A stretch of DNA of 64,000 nucleotides from Sedimenticola hydrogenitrophicus (GTDB lineage Bacteria; Pseudomonadota; Gammaproteobacteria; Chromatiales; Chromatiaceae). A program made the translations under genes and the position numbers. How positions within the stretch are numbered: position 1 is the first letter of the stretch; each line of letters opens with the position of its first letter. Location: assembly GCF_029017505.1 (NCBI RefSeq), contig NZ_JAQGEI010000022.1, positions 30,676 through 94,675 of the forward strand, read 5' to 3'. The notes below the pieces were generated by a model. That model was not told the DNA's origin, did not search any database, and was given only the letters and a program-made list of their open reading frames with translations. Below, piece by piece: positions 18,113 through 28,398 of the stretch.

Positions 18113-19462
18113 ATGAAGACCAAGATTCTACTAAAAGAATCAGAGATGCCCACCCACTGGTATAACGTGGTTGCCGACATGCCCAATCCGCCGACCCCGC
18201 CGCTGGGCCCGGACGGCAATCCGGTGGGACCCGATGCGCTGGCTGCCATCTTCCCCGAGGAGATCATCAAGCAGGAGGTGAGCGGCGAGCGCTGGATCAA
18301 GATCCCCGAGGAGGTGCGCGAGGTGCTGCGCCTGTGGCGCCCCTCCCCGCTGTACCGGGCCCACCGGCTGGAGAAGCTGCTGAATACCCCGGCCAAGATC
18401 TTCTACAAGAATGAGTCGGTCAGCCCGGCCGGCTCGCACAAGCCGAATACCGCCGTGGCCCAGGCCTTCTACAACCAGCAGGCCGGGATCAAGAAGCTGA
18501 CCACCGAGACCGGCGCCGGGCAGTGGGGCTGCTCCCTGGCCCTGGCCGGGCAGATGTTCGGCCTCGAGGTCGAGGTATTCATGGTCAAGATCAGCTACGG
18601 ACAGAAGCCCTACCGCCGCACCATGATGCGCACCTGGGGCGCCCAGGTGCACGCCAGTCCCACCGACCTGACCGAGTCCGGGCGCTCCATTCTGGCCAGG
18701 GACCCGGACAGCGAGGGTTCCCTGGGCATCGCCATCTCCGAGGCGGTGGAGATCGCGGCCAGCCGGGCCGATACCAACTACGCCCTCGGCTCGGTGTTGA
18801 ACCACGTGCTGCTGCACCAGACGATTATCGGTGAAGAGGCGAAAAAGCAGCTGGCCATGGTGGGTGAATATCCCGACATGATCTTTGCCCCCTGTGGCGG
18901 CGGTTCCAACTTCGGCGGCATCGCCTTCCCGTTTTTCGCCGACAAGGCGGCCGGCAAGCAGGTGGAACTCATCGCGGTGGAACCCACCTCCTGCCCGACC
19001 CTGACCAAGGGCACCTACGCCTACGACTTCGGTGACGCCATCGGGCTGACGCCGCTGATGAAGATGTACACCCTGGGCCACGACTTCATGCCGCCCGGCA
19101 TCCACGCCGGCGGCCTGCGCTATCACGGCGACTCGGCGCTGATCAGCCAGCTCTACAACGAGGGGCTGCTGGGGGCGCTGGCGGTACCACAGATCGAGAC
19201 CTTCGAGGCGGGCGTGCTGTTTGCCAAGAGCGAGGGTATCGTACCGGCGCCGGAGTCGACCCATGCCATCGCCGCGACGATTCGCGAGGCGCGGCGCTGT
19301 GCCGAGACCGGCGAGCCCAAGACCCTGCTGTTCAACCTCTCCGGCCACGGGCACTTCGACATGACCTCCTACGACCGCTTCTTTGCCGGTGAACTGGAGG
19401 ACTACGCGTATCCGGAGGCGGCGATCAAGGAGTCGCTCAAGCACCTGCCGCAGGTGGGCTAG
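18113..19462 (+). CDS. TrpB2-type tryptophan synthase beta-like protein
   Basis: A 449-residue PLP enzyme of the TrpB2 class, which makes tryptophan from indole and serine and is usually encoded away from trpA. The PLP-binding Lys lies in [12 protein letters not shown], the phosphate-binding glycine loop is [10 protein letters not shown], and GAGQWG is the family active-site segment. Length and the N-terminal extension ([24 protein letters not shown]) are typical of TrpB2 rather than TrpB1. ATG at 18113 is chosen for its upstream GGGAGAAG; the frame is open to 18035. No other trp gene is nearby, so an indole-salvage role is likely. Confidence 0.9.
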   Translation: MKTKILLKESEMPTHWYNVVADMPNPPTPPLGPDGNPVGPDALAAIFPEEIIKQEVSGERWIKIPEEVREVLRLWRPSPLYRAHRLEKLLNTPAKIFYKNESVSPAGSHKPNTAVAQAFYNQQAGIKKLTTETGAGQWGCSLALAGQMFGLEVEVFMVKISYGQKPYRRTMMRTWGAQVHASPTDLTESGRSILARDPDSEGSLGIAISEAVEIAASRADTNYALGSVLNHVLLHQTIIGEEAKKQLAMVGEYPDMIFAPCGGGSNFGGIAFPFFADKAAGKQVELIAVEPTSCPTLTKGTYAYDFGDAIGLTPLMKMYTLGHDFMPPGIHAGGLRYHGDSALISQLYNEGLLGALAVPQIETFEAGVLFAKSEGIVPAPESTHAIAATIREARRCAETGEPKTLLFNLSGHGHFDMTSYDRFFAGELEDYAYPEAAIKESLKHLPQVG

Positions 19463-19730
19463 GGAAACCGCGGCACAGGGTCGGGGTCGAACAAACCGCC
19501 GGGGCCAGGGCCAAGTCCGTCGCCCTGGTTCTGTTTGACCCCGATCCCGATCCCGGCGCCGGCGCGGTTCACGGGCAACGGGCGATCGGCTAACGACCAC
19601 CCTGCACGCCCCGGCAATCGAAGCAGTCTGGCTAAATGGACGGATAGGGTGTAGATTCAAATATTAGCTTATATTGATACTGGATTGTCTCGATTGCCCA
19701 TATTCACCTGTACAAGTCACAGAAATACCC

Positions 19731-20435
19731 ATGAGAAATCTCTCCGATAAAGAAGCCTGGGAAGGCGTTGCCGACTGCATCAGCTGCACGCTGCGTAATT
19801 CCGTGCTGTTTGCCGGACTCGAAGAGGGAGACTTCGACAAGATTCATCAACCGATCGACCTCTACACCCTGCCCGCCGGCTCAGTCCTCTATCGCACCGG
19901 CGACAAGGGCGATCGGCTCTACACCATCCGTAGCGGCGTGCTCAAGCTGATCCAGTACCTGCCCGATGGGACGCAACGCATTGTCCGGTTGATTCGTTCC
20001 ACCGACGTCACCGGACTGGAGGCCCTGCTGGGCCAGCCCTACCAGCATGACGCGGTGGTGCTGCAACCGACCCAGGCGTGCAGCCTGCCGGTCAGCGTGG
20101 TGCAGGCCCTCTCCAACACCAATCCCAAGCTGCACCAGGAGTTGTTGAACCGCTGGCAACGCGCCCTGGAGGAGGCGGATGCCTGGCTCACCGAGCTCTC
20201 CACCGGCTCCGCCAAGCAGCGGGTCGCGCGACTGCTGCTGCGGCTGGTGCGCAATCAGGAGTCCAGCGAATGCGAACTGTTCCCCCGGGAGGACATGGGG
20301 GCGATGCTCGGTATCACCACCGAGACCACCAGCCGCACCATCGCCGAATTCAAGCGCCAGAGCCTGCTGATCGAGACCGAGCCGAACAAATATCTGCTGG
20401 ATATCCGCAATCTGGGGTTTATTGCTGACAATTGA
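19731..20435 (+). CDS. FNR-like CRP-family transcription regulator
   Basis: A 234-residue CRP/FNR regulator: cyclic-nucleotide-type beta-barrel (about residues 30-120), dimer helix, and C-terminal winged HTH (about 165-225). The recognition helix TTETTSRTIAEF keeps the E-x-x-S-R pattern that FNR uses to read TTGAT half-sites. Cysteines C16 and C19 (CISC) and one in QACSLP align with FNR C20, C23 and C122, but the Cys equivalent to C29 is Val. The frame extends upstream to a TTG at 19674, adding a second pair (CLDCP) that could supply missing ligands. Neither start has a good ribosome site. A redox or O2 sensor is likely; an intact [4Fe-4S] cluster is uncertain. Confidence 0.85.
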   Translation: MRNLSDKEAWEGVADCISCTLRNSVLFAGLEEGDFDKIHQPIDLYTLPAGSVLYRTGDKGDRLYTIRSGVLKLIQYLPDGTQRIVRLIRSTDVTGLEALLGQPYQHDAVVLQPTQACSLPVSVVQALSNTNPKLHQELLNRWQRALEEADAWLTELSTGSAKQRVARLLLRLVRNQESSECELFPREDMGAMLGITTETTSRTIAEFKRQSLLIETEPNKYLLDIRNLGFIADN

Positions 20436-20452
20436 CAAACAATTTCCTGACA

Positions 20453-20466
20453 TTGATATATTTCAA
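20453..20466. promoter_or_regulatory. FNR-type box
   Basis: TTGATATATTTCAA matches the FNR consensus TTGAT-N4-ATCAA except for one base. It lies 18 bases after the FNR-like gene and about 80 bases before the next start codon, so that regulator may control the downstream small gene. Confidence 0.5.
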
Positions 20467-20547
20467 TGCGCTGCCGCGGTGGAATCCTTAGCCTCTCCCT
20501 GATCGACAGAGTTATGGAATTCACCCAGCATTCCCCAGGAGCCAGTC

Positions 20548-20982
20548 ATGCAGCAATCCCTCACGCGCGAAGCGTTCTCCCTGTTCTCGCTGGAGATTGG
20601 CAAATCAGAGACCACCCTGAGCAGCGTGGATCAGATCCTCGATCACCTGAAAGGCTGTATCGAGGCGGACCCGGCCGCCGTCTTTATCGCCACCTTCGAC
20701 CACTACGCCCATACCCGTGCCCTGCCGAACGGTCAGATCCACAGGGATATCCGTGCGGCCAGCAATATCATATTCTGCTTCGGCCTCACCCTGCCGACCC
20801 CCCAGGCGATGGCCCTGCGCCCGCGCTCTATCGGCGTGGTGGAACTGCCGGAGAGCTTCCACATCACCTTCATGGAGGCGCCGATGCCGGTCGCCAATAC
20901 CGCCATGGAGAGCTGGGCGCGTTCGGTGCGGAACCGGGAGAACCACGGATCCACACAGATAAACACGGATTCAGAATCCTGA
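20548..20982 (+). CDS. Conserved small protein of unknown function (possibly DUF6858-like)
   Basis: A 144-residue soluble protein, not firmly recognised; it may belong to a small family seen in sulfur and microaerophilic bacteria (DUF6858, from memory). It has no signal peptide or membrane span. Potential functional residues include Cys37, the FDHYAHTR segment and FCFGLTLPTP. A ribosome site (CAGGAG) precedes the ATG. The last 15 or so residues (RENHGSTQINTDSES) are encoded by a palindromic repeat that begins at 20941, so the natural C-terminus was probably replaced when the repeat arrived. Its position behind an FNR-like gene and an FNR-type box suggests oxygen- or redox-linked expression. 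Confidence 0.6.
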   Translation: MQQSLTREAFSLFSLEIGKSETTLSSVDQILDHLKGCIEADPAAVFIATFDHYAHTRALPNGQIHRDIRAASNIIFCFGLTLPTPQAMALRPRSIGVVELPESFHITFMEAPMPVANTAMESWARSVRNRENHGSTQINTDSES

Positions 20983-21018
20983 TCCCCTATCTGTGTGAAT
21001 CCGTGTCCATCCGTGGTT
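20941..21018. repeat. Palindromic repeat, family G (AACCACGGAT...ATCCGTGGTT)
   Basis: Inverted ends AACCACGGATCCACACAGAT and ATCTGTGTGAATCCGTGTCC...ATCCGTGGTT surround a short centre. The left arm is read as the end of the preceding coding sequence and supplies its stop codon (20980-20982). Confidence 0.85.
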
Positions 21019-21065
21019 CCTTACCAGCCGGGTTGGGGTAACTAAACGGATGTTGAAATCCATAC

Positions 21066-21271
21066 GTAACTACTCACCCGGCCTGCAGCGATTGGCCTGG
21101 CTTGTTGGCCGATCTTGATGGCGCCTCGAATCCGGCCCCTTTTTCAGATTCATGCCTGCCCTTGTTTGAGCGAAGCGAGTTTGGGCAGGCGCTGAAAATG
21201 GGGCCGGATTCGAGGATACAAGCCATCGTGTGAGGCCGGCAAGGCAGGCCAATCACCCCGTGGGTAGTTAC
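21066..21271. repeat. Family C inverted-repeat element, copy 1 (206 bases)
   Basis: Imperfect terminal inverted repeats: GTAACTACTCACCCGG on the left and CACCCCGTGGGTAGTTAC on the right. Inner arms TGGCCTGGCTTGTTGGCC / GGCCGGCAAGGCAGGCCA, GGCGCCTCGAATCCGGCCCC / GGGGCCGGATTCGAG and GCCTGCCC / GGGCAGGC make nearly the whole element a nested palindrome. A near-identical copy lies at 40181-40383. There is no open frame for a transposase. Confidence 0.88.
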
Positions 21272-21373
21272 AGCCATACTTAGAATTGCTGAACACACCC
21301 CGATCCACTTGACATCGGCTGCGGGCAATGGGGTAATCCGGCGCTAAGCCAGTCTGGACCCACTGTCGACCCG

Positions 21374-22720
21374 ATGAACCGGAATTCAACGCTTTACGTT
21401 CTACTCCTCAGCCTGCTGCTGCTCGGCGGCTGCGCCAGCCAGGCCCGTTTTCCCGACAATCCGCCCCTGGCCGAGGCAAAACCCACGGTCAGCCCCATCA
21501 CTCCGGACTCCACGGTGCTGCTGATGACCCTCTCCGGTGGCGGCAGCCGGGCATCCGCCTTCGCCTACGGGGTGATGGAGGCATTGCACCAGACCCCGCT
21601 CACCACCCGGCCCGACGCGCCCACCCTGCTGGACAAGGTGGACCTGATCTCGGCGGTCTCCGGCGGCAGCATCATCGCGGCCTATTACGGACTGCATGGC
21701 GAGCGGCTGTTCGAGCGCTTCCGTGATGACTTCCTGAAGCAGAATGTCAGGGACGAGATCCGCCAGCGCATGCTGTCACTGGAAAACCTCTCCCGGCTCT
21801 CCTCCACCACCTTCGGTTCCGGGGATATCCTGGACGAGTATTTCAGGGAGAAGCTGTTCGGCGAACGCCCGCTGAGCGAACTCTTCGATGACCAGGGTCC
21901 GGTGATCATCATCAACGCCACCGACCTGTTCAAGGGGAGCCGCTTCGGCTTCACCCCCGAGCTGTTCTCCCTGATCTGCTCCGACAGCGACCACTTCCCG
22001 GTGGCCCGGGCGGTGGCCGCCTCCAGCGCGGTGCCGCTGATCTTCACCCCGATCACCCTGACCAACCGGGCCGGCAGCTGCGGCGCGCCGGTCCCGGAGT
22101 GGGTACGGGTCGGGCTCACGGAAAAGGCGAAAAATCCCCGCCGTTACCGCCTGGCCAGGACCTGGAGCCGCTACCTGAACCGCCCGGAACACCCCTACGT
22201 GCACCTGTTGGATGGCGGTCTGGCCGACAACCTGGGACTGCGCGCCATGCTCGACCAGATCATTATCCATGACGGCCTGGACGATACCCTCAAACACGAC
22301 ATGTTGGCGCAGGCCCGGCGCATCGTCCTGATCGAGATCGACGCGGCGGCGCGGCTGCCGAGCGAGTGGGAGAAGCAGCCGGATCACCCGCCACAGACGG
22401 TGATTCTGGATGCGGCCAGCACCACCCCCCTGAGCAACTACAACTTCGAGACCAAGGCCTACCTGCACAGTCAGCTGGGGCCCTGGCTGCGCCAGAACGG
22501 CGCCGTGCGCCAGCCCGAACTCTACATCATCGAAATCAATCTGGACGACAGCGATGAACGGCTCGACGGCCAGCCCCTGTCGACCATTCCCACCGACTTC
22601 AACCTGCCGGAACAGGCGGCGGAACGGCTGATCGAGGCGGGTCACCAGTTGCTGCGCAACCACCCGGAATTCAGCCGCCTGCTGAAGGATCTCTATGCGG
22701 AGATGGCCGGGTTTCGCTAG
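21374..22720 (+). CDS. Patatin-like phospholipase lipoprotein
   Basis: A 448-residue exported lipase. The N-terminus is a lipoprotein signal (hydrophobic LYVLLLSLLLLGGC; the lipobox LGGC puts the lipidated Cys at residue 19). The patatin domain starts with an oxyanion loop (LSGGGSRASA), the nucleophile elbow is AVSGGSI (GxSxG type), and the catalytic Asp lies in the LDGGLADNLG motif. In the family these hydrolyse phospholipids or other acyl esters. The lipobox indicates attachment to the periplasmic side of a membrane. It is flanked upstream by a family C repeat and stands alone, so the substrate cannot be inferred from neighbours. Confidence 0.9.
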   Translation: MNRNSTLYVLLLSLLLLGGCASQARFPDNPPLAEAKPTVSPITPDSTVLLMTLSGGGSRASAFAYGVMEALHQTPLTTRPDAPTLLDKVDLISAVSGGSIIAAYYGLHGERLFERFRDDFLKQNVRDEIRQRMLSLENLSRLSSTTFGSGDILDEYFREKLFGERPLSELFDDQGPVIIINATDLFKGSRFGFTPELFSLICSDSDHFPVARAVAASSAVPLIFTPITLTNRAGSCGAPVPEWVRVGLTEKAKNPRRYRLARTWSRYLNRPEHPYVHLLDGGLADNLGLRAMLDQIIIHDGLDDTLKHDMLAQARRIVLIEIDAAARLPSEWEKQPDHPPQTVILDAASTTPLSNYNFETKAYLHSQLGPWLRQNGAVRQPELYIIEINLDDSDERLDGQPLSTIPTDFNLPEQAAERLIEAGHQLLRNHPEFSRLLKDLYAEMAGFR

Positions 22721-22881
22721 CGGTTCCGAACGACGTACCCGCTGCAGGGGTCCAGTTCCGGAAAGCAATGGCAGCGGAGATGCGCCCAACCTGTAGGAGG
22801 CCCGCCCCCAGGCAGATTGAATGGGATACAGACGCAGGAGCGATCATCGCAGCGGGGGCGCCGCCCCTACTGGTTGACCGA

Positions 22882-24102
22882 TCAACCGTAATGGCGCTCC
22901 ACATAGCGTTCCACCAGCTGCTGGAACTCCTCGGCAATGCGCTCCCCCTTGAGGGTGACGGTCTTCTCCCCGTCCTCGTACACCGGCGCCACCGGCACCT
23001 CGCCGCTGCCGGGCAGGCTGATACCGATATTGGCATGCTTGCTCTCGCCGGGTCCGTTGACCACGCAGCCCATCACCGCCACCTTCATCTCCTCGACCCC
23101 GGGATATTGCCGGCGCCATTGCGGCATCTGCGCCCGCAGATAGTCCTGGATCTCCTGGGCCAGCTGCTGGAAGAAGACGCTGCTGGTGCGCCCGCAGCCG
23201 GGACAGGCGATCACCATCGGGGTGAACGAACGCAGCCCCATGGACTGCAGGATCTCCTGGGCCACCTGCACCTCCTGGGTGCGGGCGCCGCCGGGCTCCG
23301 GGGTCAGGGAGATGCGGATGGTGTCGCCGATGCCCTCCTGCAGCAACACCGCCAGGGCGGCGGTGGAGGCGACGATCCCCTTGGAGCCCATGCCCGCCTC
23401 GGTCAGTCCGAGATGCAAGGCATAGTCACAGCGGTCGGCGAGTTCGCGATAGACGCCGATCAGGTCCTGCACCCCACTCATCTTGCAGGAGAGGACGATA
23501 CGATCGCGCCCCAGCCCCAGCTCCTCGGCGCGGCGGGCGTTGTCCAGGGCCGAGACCACCATGATCTCGCGGATCACCCGGTCGTTGTCCAGCGGCACGG
23601 CGGCGCGGGCGTTCTCGTCCATCATGCGCATCACCAGTTCCTGGTCCATGCTGCCCCAGTTGACGCCGATGCGAACCGCCTTGTCGTAGCGGCAGGCCAG
23701 CTCGATCATGGCGGCAAACTTCTCGTCCCGGTTGGCGCCGCGCCCCACATTGCCCGGGTTGATGCGGTATTTGTCCAGGGCCCGGGCGCACTCGGGATAG
23801 GTCCGCAGCAGCTTGTGGCCGTTGAAGTGGAAATCGCCCACCAGCGGTACATCGACCCCCAGCTTGTCCAGCCCGTCGCGGATCGAGGCGACGGCGCGGG
23901 CCGCCGCCTCGCTGTTCACCGTGATGCGCACCAGCTCGGAGCCGGCGCGGCGCAGTTCGGCCACCTGGCGGATGGTGGCCGCGATATCCGCCGTGTCGGT
24001 ATTGGTCATCGACTGAATGACCACCGGGGCGGCGCCACCGACGGTGACACCGCCGATGCGAACACCCACGGTCGCGGCACGTTTGACTGTCAGCTCAGAC
24101 AT
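22882..24102 (-). CDS. ispG: IspG, 4-hydroxy-3-methylbut-2-enyl diphosphate synthase
   Basis: A 406-residue [4Fe-4S] enzyme of the MEP isoprenoid pathway, converting MEcPP to HMBPP. The TIM-barrel part carries [12 protein letters not shown] and VGDFHFNGH. The C-terminal cluster domain has CPGCGRTSS and GCVVNGPGE, which supply the three Cys and one Glu ligands. The ATG at 24102 is chosen; the frame is open to 24183 but that part overlaps the PilZ gene. IspG follows the PilZ gene by four bases and argG further upstream, so the three look co-transcribed. The pathway's first enzyme gene, dxs, is at 59054-61000. Confidence 0.95.
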   Translation of the reverse strand: MSELTVKRAATVGVRIGGVTVGGAAPVVIQSMTNTDTADIAATIRQVAELRRAGSELVRITVNSEAAARAVASIRDGLDKLGVDVPLVGDFHFNGHKLLRTYPECARALDKYRINPGNVGRGANRDEKFAAMIELACRYDKAVRIGVNWGSMDQELVMRMMDENARAAVPLDNDRVIREIMVVSALDNARRAEELGLGRDRIVLSCKMSGVQDLIGVYRELADRCDYALHLGLTEAGMGSKGIVASTAALAVLLQEGIGDTIRISLTPEPGGARTQEVQVAQEILQSMGLRSFTPMVIACPGCGRTSSVFFQQLAQEIQDYLRAQMPQWRRQYPGVEEMKVAVMGCVVNGPGESKHANIGISLPGSGEVPVAPVYEDGEKTVTLKGERIAEEFQQLVERYVERHYG

Positions 24103-24106
24103 ACAC

Positions 24107-24367
24107 TTAAAGGAACCTGACGGCGATACCCCGGCCGGGCTCGGTCCTGACCACCACGGCGCGTTGTGGCAGCGGGTCTTCAATATCCATGGCCAGCACC
24201 TCGACTTGCGAATCCAGGGCCGGCAGCAACTCCTCCTTGATGATCAGAAACAGACCCCCGTGAGACAGATCCTTGGTATACACCTCACGCACCCGGCCTT
24301 CGGCATCGGTCAGCCTGACCTGGGAGCGCAGGGAGAAGCGGGAATACTCACGGTTGTCGATGGTCAT
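24107..24367 (-). CDS. PilZ domain protein
   Basis: An 86-residue stand-alone PilZ domain, a cyclic-di-GMP receptor type. The N-terminal REYSRFSLR fits the RxxxR ligand motif, and the DLSHGGL segment fits the D/N-x-S-x-x-G motif, so c-di-GMP binding is plausible. It sits between argG and ispG in an apparent operon, with 13 and 4 bases of spacing. A diguanylate cyclase is encoded at 6914-8680, but no functional link can be drawn from position. Confidence 0.88.
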   Translation of the reverse strand: MTIDNREYSRFSLRSQVRLTDAEGRVREVYTKDLSHGGLFLIIKEELLPALDSQVEVLAMDIEDPLPQRAVVVRTEPGRGIAVRFL

Positions 24368-24380
24368 GCCAATCGGGCCG

Positions 24381-25601
<1,221 letters not shown>

Positions 25602-25702
25602 GGGGAAACTCCGTTAATTGCTGCCGACCATACGGCAATACCGTCATGAAAGCTTGACATTATAACCCAGTCGGACCGCTTTTATACCAGCCCCGCAATT
25701 GC

Positions 25703-27340
25703 TCAACGCCCCTGGCGGCGCCAGCGGCGCACGATCGCCTCCACGTCGACCGTACCCGGACCGTCACGCCACATATTGAAGAAATCGATGTCATTACTGT
25801 TCGGCGCCGGGTTGGGTTGATGGAACTGGAAGCGGGTCGGCAGTGGCACTGCCTCGCCCAGCGCCATCGCCTCGCCGCGCCCCAGGGCGGCGAGGATATT
25901 CACCAGGTTGGCCTCCGCATCCGGTACCAGGTCACGGATATATTGCTGGTCATCCGGGTTGGTCACGCGCAGACAGATGAAGCTGCCGCACTGCGCCAGC
26001 ACCGTCTCCGACAGCTCATGCGGCCGCTGACTCACCACGGCCAGCCCCACCCCGTACTTGCGTCCCTCCTTGGCGATACGCTCCATGGAGCGCCGGGTCC
26101 CCTCGAACTGGGTACCGGCCTCGCGCGGGATGTAATTATGCGCCTCCTCACAGACCAGCAGCAGGGGGAACTCGCGGGACTGGGGGTTCCAGTAGTTGAA
26201 TTCGAAGGCGAGCCGGCCGATCTGCGCCGACACCGTGGGCCGCACATCGAACGGCACCGAACTGAAGTCGATCACCGTGATCTGCCGCTGCGGCTCCACC
26301 AGGCCGACGAACTCCTGCAGCAGGTCCACCAGGGAAGCGGAACTCTTGCGCCGTTTCGGCTTGAACAGGAAATCGTAGCGCACATCGTTGAAGCGGCTCT
26401 GCATCTTGATCAGGAACTCATCGAACTGACCGTACAGCGCCCCCTTCACCTTGCCGAAGTCCATCACCTGCTCATTGGCCCGCTTGAACTGATGGAACAG
26501 CTCCGCCAGGGAGAAGTAGACCGGCGAATCGATCGAGATATGGGCATCCTCCATATCGCTGTTGGCCTTGCGCCGCAGCGTCAGCAGCACCTCACGCAGA
26601 AACGCCATCTGGGTGGAGGCCTTGGCGTCGTCGCGGTCGATCAGCAGGTCCACCAGCTCGCCATAGGTCAGCAACCAGTAGGGTATCTCCAGATTGCGCG
26701 CATCGATATAGCGGTAACTCCCCTCCGCGAAGGCGGAGTGTTGGGTCTCGCCCTCGCTCCATACGTACTCGCCGTGCAGATCCAGCAGGATCACCTTGGC
26801 CTTCGGCATCACCTGCACGGTGCGCTGGAGCATGCTGGCCACCGCCCAGGACTTGCCGGAGCCGGACTGGCCGAGAATCGCCATGTGACGGCTAAACAGG
26901 GCCGTGGGATCCAGACACACCCCCATGGAGGTGAGGGTGGGCAGGTAGCCCAGTTCGAAACCGGTGGACTGAAACTTCCTGAACAGGATGGCGACCTCAT
27001 CCGCACGCACCACATGCACCTCCGCCCCCGGGGTCGGATAGTGGATTACCCCGCGGTGAAAGTTCCTGTCCCGGTCCAGTTCGCCCAGCGGGACCAGCGT
27101 CATCACCCCACGCATACCCCCCGCCTCCAGGTGTTCCTGAGCGGCGCTGATCACCATGGCCACCACCTCAATACCACGCTGTTTGACCATGAGATAGGAG
27201 CCCAGCTGGCCCACGGAGATATCGCCCGTTTCCGCCGGGACCACGGGAAACTCGCCGTGCTCCATCGTGGTCAGCTCGGCGAGCATGATGTTTTCACGTA
27301 CTTCGGTAACCCTACCGATACGGGTTTGCGTATTTTCCAT
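25703..27340 (-). CDS. HerA-type ATP-binding protein (DUF87)
   Basis: A 545-residue protein with an N-terminal beta-barrel (HAS-barrel-like, about residues 1-100) and a RecA/FtsK-like ATPase core. Walker A is GQSGSGKSWAV (about residue 158), Walker B is LLLVCEEAHNYIP, and a C-terminal arginine-finger region follows (RRSMERIAKEGRKYGVGL, VVSQRPHELS). HerA-type ATPases form hexameric DNA translocases, often with a NurA-like nuclease or an Sir2/SLFN defence partner. No such partner is adjacent here. A stand-alone DNA-processing role is therefore inferred only from the family. Confidence 0.85.
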   Translation of the reverse strand: MENTQTRIGRVTEVRENIMLAELTTMEHGEFPVVPAETGDISVGQLGSYLMVKQRGIEVVAMVISAAQEHLEAGGMRGVMTLVPLGELDRDRNFHRGVIHYPTPGAEVHVVRADEVAILFRKFQSTGFELGYLPTLTSMGVCLDPTALFSRHMAILGQSGSGKSWAVASMLQRTVQVMPKAKVILLDLHGEYVWSEGETQHSAFAEGSYRYIDARNLEIPYWLLTYGELVDLLIDRDDAKASTQMAFLREVLLTLRRKANSDMEDAHISIDSPVYFSLAELFHQFKRANEQVMDFGKVKGALYGQFDEFLIKMQSRFNDVRYDFLFKPKRRKSSASLVDLLQEFVGLVEPQRQITVIDFSSVPFDVRPTVSAQIGRLAFEFNYWNPQSREFPLLLVCEEAHNYIPREAGTQFEGTRRSMERIAKEGRKYGVGLAVVSQRPHELSETVLAQCGSFICLRVTNPDDQQYIRDLVPDAEANLVNILAALGRGEAMALGEAVPLPTRFQFHQPNPAPNSNDIDFFNMWRDGPGTVDVEAIVRRWRRQGR

Positions 27341-27534
27341 TCTGGTCGGACCCCGTTCTTGCGTTCTTTGGTTATTGTTCCGGGCGGTGGCAGCCTGGGA
27401 GTATGGATTGTTGATGCGCTGAAAGCGTTTTTTCAGGTTAAAGAATACCCCACATCGTCGCGCTGTGTTGTGAATTATTTAACCGCTGACCGGTAGATAG
27501 ATTCGGAAGGGAAGGCAACGTAGACGGCGATCGA

Positions 27535-28314
27535 TCAGAAGTCGTGCAGAAACTCATTCAGCAGGGCGGAGAACGCCTGCGGCTGCTCGGCATAGACCCA
27601 GTGGCCGGCTCCCGGGACGCCTTGCAGTTGGGCGCGCGGAAACAGCCGGCGGATGACCGGTCGGGCCTCGGGCTGCAGATAGTCCGACTGTTCACCATGA
27701 ATGAACAGGGTAGGCCCGGGATAGGCGGGGCCGTCGTGGGCGGGGAAACCGACGATCTCCGCCATGCCGCGGGTCAGGGCCGGCAGATTCATGCGCCATC
27801 CCCAGCCGCCGGCCTCCTGTCGCAGATTCTGCAGCAGGAACTGGCGCAACCCCGCTTCATCCAGATAGCCGGCGAGGATCGCATCCGCCTCACCCCGACT
27901 GCCGACAGGCGCCTGGTCAACCGCGTGCAGCGCCTCATAGATCACCCCGAAGCGGTTGGGATAGGCGACCGGCGCGATATCCACCACCACCAGTCCGGTC
28001 ACCCGTTCCGGCTGTTCCAGGGCCAGCCACATGGCGGCCTTCCCCCCCATACTGTGTCCGATCAGCAGCGCCGACTCCAGCCCCTGCTCGTCAATCAGCT
28101 GCGCCACATCCCGAGCCAGGGCGGCATAGCTGACATCCTCGTCGTGGGGCGAGCGGCCGTGGTTGCGCAGGTCCGGCACCAGCACGTGGAACCGGTCGGC
28201 CAGCCCACGGGCCAACGAGTGCCAGTTGGTGGAGGAGCCGAGCAGGCCGTGCAGAAAGACCAGCGTGGGGTGCTGGTCGCCGTAGTTGCCGTATTCTCGG
28301 TAGTGGAGTCGCAT
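27535..28314 (-). CDS. Alpha/beta hydrolase, YbfF-like esterase
   Basis: A 259-residue alpha/beta-hydrolase. The oxyanion region is FLHGLLGSSTNW, the nucleophile Ser is in GHSMGGKAAM (about residue 97), and the catalytic His is in GAGHWVYAEQP near the C-terminus. DLRNHGRSPHDEDVSY closely follows the YbfF esterase pattern. It is probably cytoplasmic, as no signal peptide is visible. Substrates of YbfF-like enzymes are short acyl esters or acyl-CoA in vitro; the natural one is unknown. It lies downstream of lpd in the same direction, 84 bases away. Confidence 0.88.
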   Translation of the reverse strand: MRLHYREYGNYGDQHPTLVFLHGLLGSSTNWHSLARGLADRFHVLVPDLRNHGRSPHDEDVSYAALARDVAQLIDEQGLESALLIGHSMGGKAAMWLALEQPERVTGLVVVDIAPVAYPNRFGVIYEALHAVDQAPVGSRGEADAILAGYLDEAGLRQFLLQNLRQEAGGWGWRMNLPALTRGMAEIVGFPAHDGPAYPGPTLFIHGEQSDYLQPEARPVIRRLFPRAQLQGVPGAGHWVYAEQPQAFSALLNEFLHDF

Positions 28315-28398
28315 TGTCCGTTCAGCTCTCGTGCATCATTCCGGCGCCGGGAGCGAGTGATTGAATCACCCGACCCGGCGCCGAAGGGGCCGGGCCGT

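Noticed and set aside
19486..19560. GGGGTCGAACAAAC...TGTTTGACCCCGATC inverted repeat after trpB2, considered as a terminator
   Set aside because: The arms are separated by about 40 bases and there is no U-run; it is more like another dispersed palindrome, and only one copy is seen.
21074..21389. Short open frames inside the family C elements considered as transposase remnants
   Set aside because: The frames come from the palindrome itself, differ between copies, and show no transposase motif.
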